Source: Sulfurirhabdus sp043759595
Lineage (GTDB): Bacteria > Pseudomonadota > Gammaproteobacteria > Burkholderiales > SMCO01
NCBI GenBank assembly: GCA_043759595.1
Contig: JAYVLG010000067.1
Coordinates: 1 to 40,726, forward strand
Reading direction: 5' to 3'
DNA: 40,726 nt
The translations under genes were made by a program, and so were the position numbers. The notes under the pieces were generated by a model, which saw only the letters and a program-made list of their open reading frames with translations, was not told the origin of the DNA and did no database searches. Position 1 is the first letter of the stretch. Each line of letters opens with the position of its first letter. Shown here one piece after another: positions 24,388-33,332 of this stretch.

Positions 24388-25728
24388 ATGTCTTTCGCTA
24401 CCCTCGGCTTGTCCGAAGAAATTGTCCGTGCTGTCACCGAACGTGGCTACACCGTCCCAACCCCTATTCAATCACAAGCGATTCCCGCCATTTTATCAGG
24501 CGGCGATCTATTGGCTGGCGCGCAAACCGGTACCGGCAAAACCGCAGGATTTGTACTACCAATATTGCATTTACTGACCACTAAAGCGGCCAAAGGTCCT
24601 TCAGAAGGTCGCCCACCAATTCAGGCGCTGATTCTGATACCTACCCGCGAGCTTGCCGCACAAGTTGAAGAAAGCGTGCGCGAATATGGTAAATACTTGA
24701 AACTTAACTCGATGGTCATGATTGGCGGTGTTAACATCAACCCACAGATCAGCCGTTTGAGAAGCCGTGTAGACATTTTGGTTGCCACACCAGGCCGCCT
24801 GCTGGACCATGTGCAGCAAAAAACCCTTGATCTCTCGCACATTAAAATCCTGGTACTGGATGAAGCAGATCGCATGCTGGATATGGGCTTTATTCGTGAC
24901 ATCAAAAAAGTGCTGGCATTATTGCCTAAACAGCGTCAGAACCTGTTATTTTCTGCAACGTTCTCTGATGAAATCAAGGCACTGGCTGATGGTTTACTCA
25001 ACAAACCAGCGATGATAGAAGTAGCAAAACGCAATGCTACGGCAGAAAAAATTTCACACAAGGTGTATCCGGTCGATCGCGATAAAAAACGTCCTCTGCT
25101 AGCCCATCTCATCAAGGAAAATAACTGGCATCAGGTACTTGTATTTACGCGAACCAAACATGGTGCAAACCAGTTGGCCGAATATTTAACCAAGAATGAC
25201 ATTAATTCTCTCGCTATTCATGGCAACAAAAGTCAATCTGCACGCACCCGTGCACTTGCAGAATTTAAGGATGGCAGCTTGCAGGTTTTAGTCGCAACTG
25301 ATATTGCGGCCAGGGGTATCGACATCGCCGACCTGCCGCATGTTGTAAATTACGAACTTCCTAACGTACCAGAAGATTATGTGCATCGTATTGGCCGTAC
25401 GGGCCGTGCTGGTCAGACAGGTGAAGCAGTATCACTGGTTTGCGTAGACGAGATAAAGTTGCAATCTGATATCGAAAGACTGCTCAAACGTGAACTGCCT
25501 GAAGAGGTGGTTCACGGTTTTGAACCTGACCGCAATGCCAAACCGGAACCTATCCAGAATGGCAGAAGTGGACAACCTGGACGCGGGCAGCCTAGAGGCC
25601 GCTCCAGCAGTAAACCTGCATCGCAAGGACAGGCCAGACCGAATGCAGGCCCATCCAAGGCTGGGGGCAGCGGAATTGGAAGCGCTAAACCTGCTGCAAC
25701 TCGCAGACCTGCAGGCCGAGGTCGCTAA
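24388..25728 (+). CDS. rhlE: RhlE-type DEAD-box RNA helicase
   Basis: The 446-residue protein contains all DEAD-box motifs in order: Q motif (TPIQSQAIP), AQTGTGKT, PTRELAAQV, TPGRLLDH, DEAD in LVLDEADRMLDMGF, SATFS, and HRIGRTGRAGQTG. The C-terminal ~60 residues are basic and rich in Gly, Pro, Arg and Ser, as in RhlE proteins that remodel RNA in ribosome assembly or decay. The start at 24388 begins at the family-typical MSFATLGL and has GGAG four bases upstream; the frame is open further 5' but that part is not protein-like. The ~120-base leader before it is GC-rich and may fold. Confidence 0.92.
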   Translation: MSFATLGLSEEIVRAVTERGYTVPTPIQSQAIPAILSGGDLLAGAQTGTGKTAGFVLPILHLLTTKAAKGPSEGRPPIQALILIPTRELAAQVEESVREYGKYLKLNSMVMIGGVNINPQISRLRSRVDILVATPGRLLDHVQQKTLDLSHIKILVLDEADRMLDMGFIRDIKKVLALLPKQRQNLLFSATFSDEIKALADGLLNKPAMIEVAKRNATAEKISHKVYPVDRDKKRPLLAHLIKENNWHQVLVFTRTKHGANQLAEYLTKNDINSLAIHGNKSQSARTRALAEFKDGSLQVLVATDIAARGIDIADLPHVVNYELPNVPEDYVHRIGRTGRAGQTGEAVSLVCVDEIKLQSDIERLLKRELPEEVVHGFEPDRNAKPEPIQNGRSGQPGRGQPRGRSSSKPASQGQARPNAGPSKAGGSGIGSAKPAATRRPAGRGR

Positions 25729-25784
25729 ACAGTAAAGTTATGCCATCAATCTCCCGCTGCGCTTAAGTACCAGTTTTTCATTAA

Positions 25785-26222
25785 AACTGTTCCAAGAGTG
25801 TGGTGGGTGAGAATTCCGAACATTTGAGGCTTATCCGATACAAAGACACCGAGTCGGGCAAGACGCTGGTGTTTCTGACCAACAATACGAGCTTGCCACC
25901 GTTGACCATTGCCGCGTTGTACAAGAGTCGCTGGCAGATGGAGTTGTTCTTCAAATGGATCAAGCAACACCTGCGTATCAAGCGTTTCTTGGGAACGAGC
26001 GAGAACGCGGTGAAGACGCAAATCTGGTACGCCGTGTCCACATACGTGCTGATTGCCATCGTTAAAAAAGATCTTCATCTCAATGCCTCGCTCTACACTT
26101 TGTTACAGATATTGTCGGTCTCAATTTTCGAGAAAACCGATATTTCATGCGCCTTGCAGCCAGACACCTCTGGAACCATTGCACCACAATCATCCAACCA
26201 AATGATTTTGTTTGATTTTTAA
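25785..26222 (+). pseudogene. IS4-family transposase, C-terminal fragment
   Basis: About 140 residues remain of a DDE transposase: LVFLTNN, then YKSRWQMELFFKWIKQHLRI, the Y-R-E-K signature with the third catalytic acidic residue, then NAVKTQIWYAVSTYVLIAI and LQILSVSIFEKT. The catalytic Asp residues and the left end are missing; the in-frame stop at 25782-25784 marks the broken edge. AACCGGACAC at 26221-26230 looks like the right terminal end of such an element, directly abutting the second MITE copy. Confidence 0.8.
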
Positions 26223-26232
26223 CCGGACACTA

Positions 26233-26433
26233 GGAGCCTGCCGGACTTAAATGAAATCGGCTGCAAATTCATCTGGCCGGTGCATATTTCGCCGCTTTTT
26301 TGGGTAATAGAATGACTATTGCCCTACAAAATCGTCAAAACCTTCCCTCGCCCAGCTAAATTTTGCGAGCATCCGCTTCGCGGCTTACCTGCTAAAAGCA
26401 TTGCGCTGCGATTATTCAAGTCCGACAGGCTCC
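26233..26433. mobile_element. 201-bp MITE, copy 2
   Basis: Same length and about 93% identical to 9135-9335, with the same terminal repeats (one extra mismatch in the left arm). It is flanked by CTAG on both sides, a perfect 4-base direct repeat, and lies at the end of the IS4-type fragment. Confidence 0.85.
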
Positions 26434-26694
26434 TAGTGTGGCAACCATTAAAATAAATTAATATAAGTAAATCATTACAGTAAATATATTTAACTTTTAT
26501 TAATTTAATATCAACTTCATAATTCATACCAACAATCCAGTTTCCGAGCTGCACGCTACTATTAATTTACGATTAAAAGCTTGCCTAACCGTTGCATATT
26601 TAAAAGCCACGTCATTAATTTCTGAATGACTGCAGTTTAAGCGATATATAAATACGCCAATTACAAAACAATTTAGCCACTTTTAGGAAAAATC

Positions 26695-27189
26695 ATGCAA
26701 CCACTTGTCGGCCTGATCATGGGTTCTGTCTCAGATTGGGAAACGCTACAGCACACTGCGCAAACCTTGGACAGGTTAAATATTCCACATGAAGTGCAAG
26801 TGGTTTCTGCTCATCGCACGCCAGATTTGCTATTTGAATACGTTGCCAGTGCCGAGACGCGCGGTCTGGAAGTAATCATTGCTGGGGCGGGTGGTGCTGC
26901 TCATTTGCCTGGCATGGCAGCTGCCAAGACGACAATCCCGGTGCTGGGCATACCCATACAGTCCCAGATGCTCAATGGACTTGATTCCTTGCTGTCTATC
27001 GTACAGATGCCTGCGGGCGTGCCAGTTGGTACACTCGCCATCGGCAAGGCAGGGGCAATTAATGCGGCACTCTTTGCTGCAAGCATTCTTGGCAACAAAT
27101 ATCCAGATATCCGCGTAACATTGGCCGAATTCAGGCGAAACCAGACTGAAGCGGTTCTTGCTCGACCGGACCCTCGGGAGGGCGCATGA
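26695..27189 (+). CDS. purE: N5-carboxyaminoimidazole ribonucleotide mutase
   Basis: The 164-residue protein converts N5-CAIR to CAIR in purine synthesis. GSVSDW (10-15) and the AHRTP loop (40-44), with the catalytic His and Ser of class I PurE, are present, followed by IAGAGGAAHLPGM and SQMLNGLDSLLSIVQMPAGV. AGGA precedes the ATG. It overlaps purK by four bases (ATGA), so the two enzymes that act in sequence are co-translated. Confidence 0.95.
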   Translation: MQPLVGLIMGSVSDWETLQHTAQTLDRLNIPHEVQVVSAHRTPDLLFEYVASAETRGLEVIIAGAGGAAHLPGMAAAKTTIPVLGIPIQSQMLNGLDSLLSIVQMPAGVPVGTLAIGKAGAINAALFAASILGNKYPDIRVTLAEFRRNQTEAVLARPDPREGA

Positions 27190-28280
27190 TAGTGGGTATC
27201 GTCGGCGGCGGCCAGCTCGCGCGCATGCTGGCTTTAGCCGGTTATCCACTTGATTTTGAATTCCTCATCCTCGACCCTGTACCCGATGCAAGCGCTGCGC
27301 CATTAGGCGTGCATTTGTGCGGAAATTACAACGACCGAGCCCTGCTTGCTGATCTTGCTAAGCGGGCGGATGTCGTCACCTACGAGTTTGAGAATGTGCC
27401 TCTGGAGAGCATCAAATACCTCTCTGAACACGTCGCTGTATACCCAAGTAAGCATACGCTTGCCATCGCCCGAGACAGGATGCGTGAGAAGACTATGTTC
27501 CGTGAACTTGGCATCCCTACAGCCCCGTTTTCTGAGGTCAACTCCCGAGCCGATCTGGATAACGCAGTAGCCAAAATCGGTTTGCCGGCTGTGCTCAAGA
27601 CCCGAACTCTGGGTTACGATGGCAAGGGACAAACTGTATTGCGTAGCCTAGCCGATCTGGATACTGCCTGGAAACAACTTGGCGGCATGCCCCTCATTCT
27701 GGAAGGATTTATACCTTTTGACCGGGAAATATCCGTCATAGCAGTACGTGGGCTTCATGGCGAAACCAAATTTTATCCTGTTTCAGAAAACACCCATCTC
27801 GACGGCGTTCTGCTTCTTTCAAAAAGTTGCCCCGATGACCTGATGCAGCAACCTGCACAAGACTACGCAAAACAATTACTGGACTCACTAAATTACGTGG
27901 GAGTGCTTGCTCTGGAACTATTCCAGGTGGGCGAAACACTTCTCGCTAATGAAATGGCACCCAGGGTGCACAACTCAGGCCACTGGACTATTGAAGGGGC
28001 CGAGACAAGTCAGTTTGAAAACCATCTGCGGGCGATACAGGGATTACCGCTGGGAGCGACAACCCCTGTGGGATACGCGGCCATGGTTAACTTTATTGGC
28101 AGCATTCCCAAATCAGAGCAGGTGCTGGCCCTGCCTGGTGCGCATTTGCATGATTATGGCAAAGAAGCGCGTCCAGGTCGCAAGCTTGGCCATGTGACTT
28201 TACGGACACAAAGCAAACCTGCCGTGTTTGATGGAATTGACCAGTTATTGGCACTGACACGCCATGATGGCGTAGCGTGA
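27186..28280 (+). CDS. purK: N5-carboxyaminoimidazole ribonucleotide synthase
   Basis: The 364-residue ATP-grasp enzyme makes N5-CAIR from AIR, bicarbonate and ATP. The N-terminal GGGQLARMLALAG and the ATP-grasp region GLPAVLKTRTLGYDGKGQ then ILEGFIPFDREISVI and NEMAPRVHNSGHWTIEGAET are typical. It starts within the purE stop codon. Both genes are complete. In many betaproteobacteria a sua5/tsaC-type gene follows; here only a broken copy in the opposite orientation lies beyond. Confidence 0.95.
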   Translation: MIVGIVGGGQLARMLALAGYPLDFEFLILDPVPDASAAPLGVHLCGNYNDRALLADLAKRADVVTYEFENVPLESIKYLSEHVAVYPSKHTLAIARDRMREKTMFRELGIPTAPFSEVNSRADLDNAVAKIGLPAVLKTRTLGYDGKGQTVLRSLADLDTAWKQLGGMPLILEGFIPFDREISVIAVRGLHGETKFYPVSENTHLDGVLLLSKSCPDDLMQQPAQDYAKQLLDSLNYVGVLALELFQVGETLLANEMAPRVHNSGHWTIEGAETSQFENHLRAIQGLPLGATTPVGYAAMVNFIGSIPKSEQVLALPGAHLHDYGKEARPGRKLGHVTLRTQSKPAVFDGIDQLLALTRHDGVA

Positions 28281-28372
28281 GTTAAGATGACTACCCGTTC
28301 ACCGGACAGTGTTATTCAAATTTGCGTTAAAAAGGGCCATAGTATGTCCACTCAATATAGTCGAGGTGTGCA

Positions 28373-28482
28373 ATGGCAAGACCAGCGACGAGCGTGAATT
28401 TATAGAGGCTGCGAAAGAACAGATCGCAGCGGCCAAGACAGCCGATGCATTACGCGCTGCGCAAGCGCTACTCCTGCCATTC
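28373..28482 (+). pseudogene. IS630-like transposase, N-terminal remnant
   Basis: From the ATG at 28373 the DNA encodes, after one frame change, DEREFIEAAKEQIAAAKTAD followed by ALRAAQALLLPF, the N-terminal helices of IS630-type transposases as I remember them. The homology ends at about 28482, exactly where the sua5-like fragment on the other strand begins. The helix-turn-helix and DDE parts are missing. Confidence 0.5.
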
Positions 28483-28485
28483 ATG

Positions 28486-28768
28486 TCGCCGCAATATCAG
28501 GGTTAATGGCCCCGGCCAGAATGCTGTTGCAAGTTGCCACGCTGTATCGGGTATGTCCCGCGCCCACTCAGCCATTTGAGACGCGTCAGCAATATGAATA
28601 ATTAACGGATGATCGACTGGTCGGCCCTTTGCTTCAAACACCCGGCGCATTGCCAGTGGATTGGCTGCATCAGCCCCCAACCCATATACCCGTCTCGGTA
28701 GGGAACGCTACTGTGTCGCCGGCAGGCAATAGTTCAACTGCGGTACGAATTTCACCTTGCTTCACCAT
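28486..28768 (-). pseudogene. Broken threonylcarbamoyl-AMP synthase (Sua5/TsaC/YciO type)
   Basis: The fragment starts MVKQGEIRTAVELLPAGD and reads AFPTET, then an extra G shifts the frame; removing one G restores VYGLGADAANPLAMRRVF and AKGRPVDHPLIIHI. The frame continues to FWPGPLTLILRR and is then cut off by an IS630-like remnant. The missing part is the C-terminal half of the YrdC domain. Intact enzymes make the tRNA t6A precursor, which is essential, so another copy must exist in the genome. It follows the aldolase-like gene by eight bases on the same strand. Confidence 0.8.
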
Positions 28769-28776
28769 GCCAGCTA

Positions 28777-29742
28777 TCAAGAAGTCGATTTGCCAAAAAT
28801 AGGTTTTATCTTTTCTGATGCAATACCCGCTTTTGCATCTCCTGTGCCGGTTGCAGAATTCTTTGTGGATGGTTCATGCAGCTTGCATTGCAACAGCAGT
28901 TCCGCTGCACGTCCACCACTACCCCAAACTTTGATACAGCGTTCCACTTCGAGGCGGACCACATCGCGCACGCCTGCCATAGTTGCAGCATAACCCTCGG
29001 CTCCTGCCAACGCATTATCCCGGATACGCTTTGCCGCAATATCCAGCAACGTCGAACTATAGTTAATTTTGGCTGCTCCAAAACTGATCATGCGCCGCAA
29101 TTGATCGTCAGTAAAACCAACACTGTCATGGATCCCAAGTGGAATACCCACGGCCTGATTGATTTTTGAGAGCCGGGTGAAGTCATATTTATTGCCACCA
29201 CTGTTCATGCGGTTGACCGATACTGCCAGGCATTCCACGCCAGTGCGCTCAACATAATATTTAGCTTCGAGCGGCGACGTCGTGCCACTGCCGGAAGATT
29301 CCGCGCCCTCATTAGCCTGATCATTTTCAAGCAGACCAACTTGACCTACAACCATCACACCATAAGGCTCTGCCAAGCCGACTACTTTTTGAGTTAACGA
29401 CACATTTTCAGGCAGCGGGCGAGAAGACGCATTAAAAACCACCCCCCCACACCCCATTTCAATGGCTGCTTGCGCTGCTTCCGGTTTATCTTCTACCTCA
29501 ATCTGAAAAGCAACCGGAATAGACGCACGCTGCCCCATTTCTATGACTGCCCGCGCCAGTGACTCGATATTATCCGTGCCAGGATAAAACTTAGAAACGC
29601 TCAAAATAATCGGAGCACGCATATTTTCCGCCGCCTCAACCACACCCTCCAAGATATCCCAGCCAGCCACACCAAATGCACCCACTGCGTATCCATGACT
29701 GTAGGCGTGACTAAGCATGTTTTTCATATTAACCAATGGCAT
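28777..29742 (-). CDS. Class II aldolase homologue lacking metal ligands
   Basis: The 321-residue protein follows class II fructose-bisphosphate aldolases over its length: MPLVNMKNMLSHAY, GYAVGAF, PENV, YYVERTGVE, AAKINYSS. At every key site the residues differ. The LDHG motif reads IEVE (catalytic Asp to Glu82, zinc His to Val83). The zinc Glu of the AELG motif is Gln134. The zinc His of the VHG motif is Asn180. HGGTG reads HDSVG (His205 kept, phosphate-binding Gly-Gly lost). It is probably not an aldolase. A C-terminal Ser/Lys-rich tail is added. The start at 29742 has AGGAG seven bases upstream. Context (beside the dab block) could hint at a carbon-fixation-related regulatory or scaffold role, but this is inference. 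Confidence 0.75.
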   Translation of the reverse strand: MPLVNMKNMLSHAYSHGYAVGAFGVAGWDILEGVVEAAENMRAPIILSVSKFYPGTDNIESLARAVIEMGQRASIPVAFQIEVEDKPEAAQAAIEMGCGGVVFNASSRPLPENVSLTQKVVGLAEPYGVMVVGQVGLLENDQANEGAESSGSGTTSPLEAKYYVERTGVECLAVSVNRMNSGGNKYDFTRLSKINQAVGIPLGIHDSVGFTDDQLRRMISFGAAKINYSSTLLDIAAKRIRDNALAGAEGYAATMAGVRDVVRLEVERCIKVWGSGGRAAELLLQCKLHEPSTKNSATGTGDAKAGIASEKIKPIFGKSTS

Positions 29743-29896
29743 TCCTAATCTCCTGAAAAATATAGCCTGCAACATTTGCTAGACTACTCCACTCTATCTG
29801 AACAGCTTTTCCTCACCAGATTCATCGATCCTATTAAGACCTTCACCAATCACCAAAATTACCTTTACATTTGGTCAGTTAATCGTTAAAGACGGG

Positions 29897-30745
29897 CTAG
29901 GGGTTGCAGTAGTCGCAGCGGCCCGGATCTGCATATTGCCGGTCAGCTCGCTCGCGAGCCTCGCGGTGCGCGCACTTGATGCATCCATGAACCTCGACGC
30001 GGGTTTCGCGCGTGGGTGCGCCGCAGGCTTCACACGGGAGACCATCCACGCGCTCGACGATCCAGAATCCCGGCGTGCCGCAGGCCGGGCAGAGCGCGTT
30101 CAGCTTTTTCACTAGATCCTTGGCCGCCAGACGGATGTTGGCCATGCGGGTGGGGTTGGCGTGGGCACGTACGTCGTTTTCGACGAATACCCGCCCGTTT
30201 CCCGATGCAGCAAGCGCCCAGGCAAAGGCAGCTTCCAGCTCCGTCCAACTGGCGATCCACTTGCGCATGCGCAGGTCGTCCTCGCCCACGGGGCGCACCA
30301 CCAGGTGGTGTGCGGCAAAACCCGCCTGCTTTGCGTAGGCCTCGACCGCAGCCCAGTCTTCTGCCAGCAGGTGCGAGAGGTTAGCCGCGCCCTGTGCAAC
30401 GCCCACGACCTCCAACTCGCGTTCATCATCGATAAAAATCAGGAACTCCATGTTCCAGGGAAACATCCCCGCGAACGGGTCGGCGCCGAACAAGCCATCG
30501 CTGGCGAGCCCGAGCGGCAGACCGGAAAGCTGCATGCCTGCGCGCGGAATGTCGCGGGTGAAGGTACCAAGGAGATCCGTGTTGTAGCCACTCTCATGCC
30601 GAACCCGGCAGCCCAGAGCTCCCTCCAGTACAGGGGCAATGACGCGTTCCTTACCATGCAGTGTGAGCAAGGCCACCTCGGCGCCGGAATAAGCAGAATC
30701 GCCCGACGCCATAACAGTCCCGAGTAGTTTGCCTTCCTCTCTCAT
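29897..30745 (-). CDS. DUF6671-like protein with paired zinc ribbons, coupled to dabA
   Basis: This 282-residue soluble protein has a divergent N-terminal ~210 residues and a C-terminal module with four CxxC pairs (about 219-222, 238-241, 255-258, 277-280), enough for two zinc ribbons. It resembles the DUF6671 family, of unknown function. The ATG overlaps the dabA stop codon (ATGA), so it is translated with the Dab complex and shares its high GC content. A zinc-dependent assembly, delivery or sensing role for zinc-dependent DabA is a reasonable guess, not shown. Confidence 0.7.
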   Translation of the reverse strand: MREEGKLLGTVMASGDSAYSGAEVALLTLHGKERVIAPVLEGALGCRVRHESGYNTDLLGTFTRDIPRAGMQLSGLPLGLASDGLFGADPFAGMFPWNMEFLIFIDDERELEVVGVAQGAANLSHLLAEDWAAVEAYAKQAGFAAHHLVVRPVGEDDLRMRKWIASWTELEAAFAWALAASGNGRVFVENDVRAHANPTRMANIRLAAKDLVKKLNALCPACGTPGFWIVERVDGLPCEACGAPTRETRVEVHGCIKCAHREARERADRQYADPGRCDYCNP

Positions 30746-33330
30746 GCGCTAGCGGACTGAGGTATGTCGGTCCGTTCCCAATGGGCGTCAGATACTCTGC
30801 GGTAGACACAACCATCCTCGTCTATGTGGAACAGGTGCAACCAACCATTCTCCACCAACTGACGAACCAGTTCATGACGGGCAATGATGCGATCCATAGC
30901 CGTCTGTGGCGCCTCAATGAAGACGCTCAGCCGCAAAGGTTCATGCACCCAGCGCTTGCCATCGTGCAGAGACTGAATTGGCAGACCTACGCGCAGATCA
31001 CCGCCGTTACCCTCCAGCACGCCGATGGCACCACCCGTCACGTTATGCAGTACCTTGTTGCCGCTGCCGAAGCGCTGATTGTCGACTACGGAGCCGTAGT
31101 ATTGCATGTTGATCCAGTTCGCTACCACCATAGGCGCGGTCATGATCAGTTCCAGGATTTGAAAGCCATTGTCGGCTTGCCACTGGTAATCATGCAGGAA
31201 GGCTCGCCCACCCAGATCCATGCTAGCCGTGCGCTCCCGCGGTGCGGCAATAAAGGCGGCATTATTGGCCAGAGCCCACTCCGGCCGCACCTGGGACCAG
31301 TCACGGCTGCGCTGGCGCACATTAGCCTGCACTGCCAGATCAGTCTGGCCAGCGATTCCCAGCAAGGCAGAGCGCTGTATGCGCGTCAGGTCTCCGGCTT
31401 GCTCCAACCATAGTCGCAGCTTCGCCAGATCCTGGAGCAACTGCTTGGGTACGTCATCGGTATCGAACAAACGCACCTCGTCCGTGGTAGTGTCGTGCAA
31501 CCCAGCCAGGAACCAGGTGTCCTCGGGGATTACGATGCCGCGTTGCTGCAAATCGCGTCGCACTGAAGGCTGATTCAGCAGCGCAATCACTACACGGGCA
31601 CTGGCCTCGCCGGTCTGTCCGGCACAGGCGCCGCAGTCCAAACCGGTGGCGTGAGGGTTATTCACCGTGGTGCTGCCGTGGCCCGCCAACAGTACCAGAC
31701 GCCCGAAGTTGTCGGTCATCGACATGGCACGCAGGATGCGCTCGGCATGCCCAACCCAATCAGACGGCGGGATTCCAGAATCTACATGATGGGGGCAGGT
31801 CTGCGTATTCGAGGCCTCGGCCAGCGTCGGGCCTATGCGATCTAGAATTTGCTGGTCGAGACCCTGGGTATATGGATCTGGAACCGGCCTGCTCCAGCCA
31901 AAGCTGTCGGTCAGCAGCTTGGACGCATACATCAGCCCGGCGGCCTCGACAAAGGAGAAACAGGAGGAAGCTGACAGCTTGAACCCCTTCCATGCCTTGG
32001 ACATACCAATACGCCGGCGCCTCTTCGTAAGTTCATTCGTTGTCTGCTGATCGCCGTCCTTGACCTTGTCATAGATGCGATAGGCCGGATTGAAGATGAT
32101 TGGCACATGGCTATGGCCGGAGCTGGCACCCAGGGGCACGTGCTCGATGAAGATGCCAAAGAAACCGGCGAACCCGATGGTCTGCACCGATGGCGCAACG
32201 GTCTCAAGGGAACGGCGAAACACCTCGGAACGCACATCGATGCAGAAAGCCGCCTGGGCCGTAGGCCGGGTACGCGCGCCCTTACTGGGTGCACTGTTGA
32301 TGCCGGCGATTACCGTGCGCTGAAAACCGATTTCCATGGCGTTGAGCATGATGCGGTCTATCTCCGCCGCCACCTGGCGCTTGGCGGAGGGCGGACGCAT
32401 GCTTGCGGCCAGCATTTCGCGCCAGCGTGCCTCCAGGGCTACCGACTTCTTTTCCTTGAACAACAGCACATCCCACATCAGACGGATGGCCAACAGGTCC
32501 ACGATGGAATCGTCCCGCTTGCCGCTGAGTTCTGCCTGCCAACGCAAGTAGCGTGCCCAGGCCGCCCAGCCACCGATGCTCAGCAATGAGGCATGCAGGT
32601 AGCGCTCCATTCCCTCATCCGGGATACCCAGTTGAGCAACTGCCCAAGCGATGGCGGTACGCGGATCTGCATGCACCCGGCTGACTTCCGAGCGGAAGTT
32701 GTGCAGGCCCATCATCGCCGGACTGCGGTCGATGGCGGCAGCCTTGCGCCAAGATGCATACAGCGATTGGTCTCGCCAGGGCATGGTCACGATGGCCTGG
32801 CCCAGATCAAAGTAGGCAGCACAGTGCAGGCTGATGCGCTCGGTGACAAAGCTTGACCAAAGCCCGCCTTCCACCTGCTCCAGCACTTCGCTGACCGGAG
32901 CCATACCGACTCTGGGGCGGGGCGCCGCGGCTGCCAAAGTCCATTCAACTATTGATATATCAAGGTGGCTGCCACAGCGAACGATGGCCTGCTGCAGGTC
33001 TTCTCGCGAGATACGGCCATTTGCCAATTGCTCGCGGTAATAGTCACGCGGCATATAAAGATTAGAGCCGGTAATACGAGCCAGGGTGTCAGAGGCTGCT
33101 TGGAAACTGTGGTCACTCAACCCGAAAAATGGATTAACGGCAATGAAGTGCTTCAGCGGCCAAAGTGGTGCTATTCTCCCGCAAGCTGCATCGATACACC
33201 GGTTCAGTTCGGCAGTATCGAGCGCTGTCAGTTTGCGCGACTCGGCTTGCGCTGTCTTCGCTTGTGATGAAGGCTCTTCGTAGATCGCGCTCTCAGACCC
33301 GCTCATGGCGATACTATCGTTTTTGTTCAT
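30742..33330 (-). CDS. dabA: DabA, carbonic-anhydrase-like subunit of the inorganic-carbon accumulation complex
   Basis: The product has 862 residues (DUF2309/UPF0753). The zinc site proposed for Halothiobacillus DabA (Cys, Asp, His, Cys) is visible here as Cys363 and Asp365 in FCIDVRSE, His551 in LLAGHGST and Cys566 in GLDCGACAG. DabA hydrates CO2 to bicarbonate on the cytosolic side, driven by ion flow through DabB, raising the bicarbonate pool that feeds carboxysomes. It begins immediately after the end of dabB and ends overlapping the zinc-ribbon gene. Full length for the family. Confidence 0.95.
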   Translation of the reverse strand: MNKNDSIAMSGSESAIYEEPSSQAKTAQAESRKLTALDTAELNRCIDAACGRIAPLWPLKHFIAVNPFFGLSDHSFQAASDTLARITGSNLYMPRDYYREQLANGRISREDLQQAIVRCGSHLDISIVEWTLAAAAPRPRVGMAPVSEVLEQVEGGLWSSFVTERISLHCAAYFDLGQAIVTMPWRDQSLYASWRKAAAIDRSPAMMGLHNFRSEVSRVHADPRTAIAWAVAQLGIPDEGMERYLHASLLSIGGWAAWARYLRWQAELSGKRDDSIVDLLAIRLMWDVLLFKEKKSVALEARWREMLAASMRPPSAKRQVAAEIDRIMLNAMEIGFQRTVIAGINSAPSKGARTRPTAQAAFCIDVRSEVFRRSLETVAPSVQTIGFAGFFGIFIEHVPLGASSGHSHVPIIFNPAYRIYDKVKDGDQQTTNELTKRRRRIGMSKAWKGFKLSASSCFSFVEAAGLMYASKLLTDSFGWSRPVPDPYTQGLDQQILDRIGPTLAEASNTQTCPHHVDSGIPPSDWVGHAERILRAMSMTDNFGRLVLLAGHGSTTVNNPHATGLDCGACAGQTGEASARVVIALLNQPSVRRDLQQRGIVIPEDTWFLAGLHDTTTDEVRLFDTDDVPKQLLQDLAKLRLWLEQAGDLTRIQRSALLGIAGQTDLAVQANVRQRSRDWSQVRPEWALANNAAFIAAPRERTASMDLGGRAFLHDYQWQADNGFQILELIMTAPMVVANWINMQYYGSVVDNQRFGSGNKVLHNVTGGAIGVLEGNGGDLRVGLPIQSLHDGKRWVHEPLRLSVFIEAPQTAMDRIIARHELVRQLVENGWLHLFHIDEDGCVYRRVSDAHWERTDIPQSASA

Positions 33331-33332
33331 GC

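Noticed and set aside
26437..26694. AT-rich purE upstream region searched for promoter and riboswitch
   Set aside because: Several TATA-like boxes but no matched -35/-10 pair and no recognisable purine riboswitch core.
30161..30727. 188-codon plus-strand open frame opposite the zinc-ribbon gene
   Set aside because: It is a shadow of the GC-rich minus-strand gene; no ribosome site and no family features.
30781..31413. 210-codon plus-strand open frame opposite dabA
   Set aside because: Antisense shadow of a well-supported gene.
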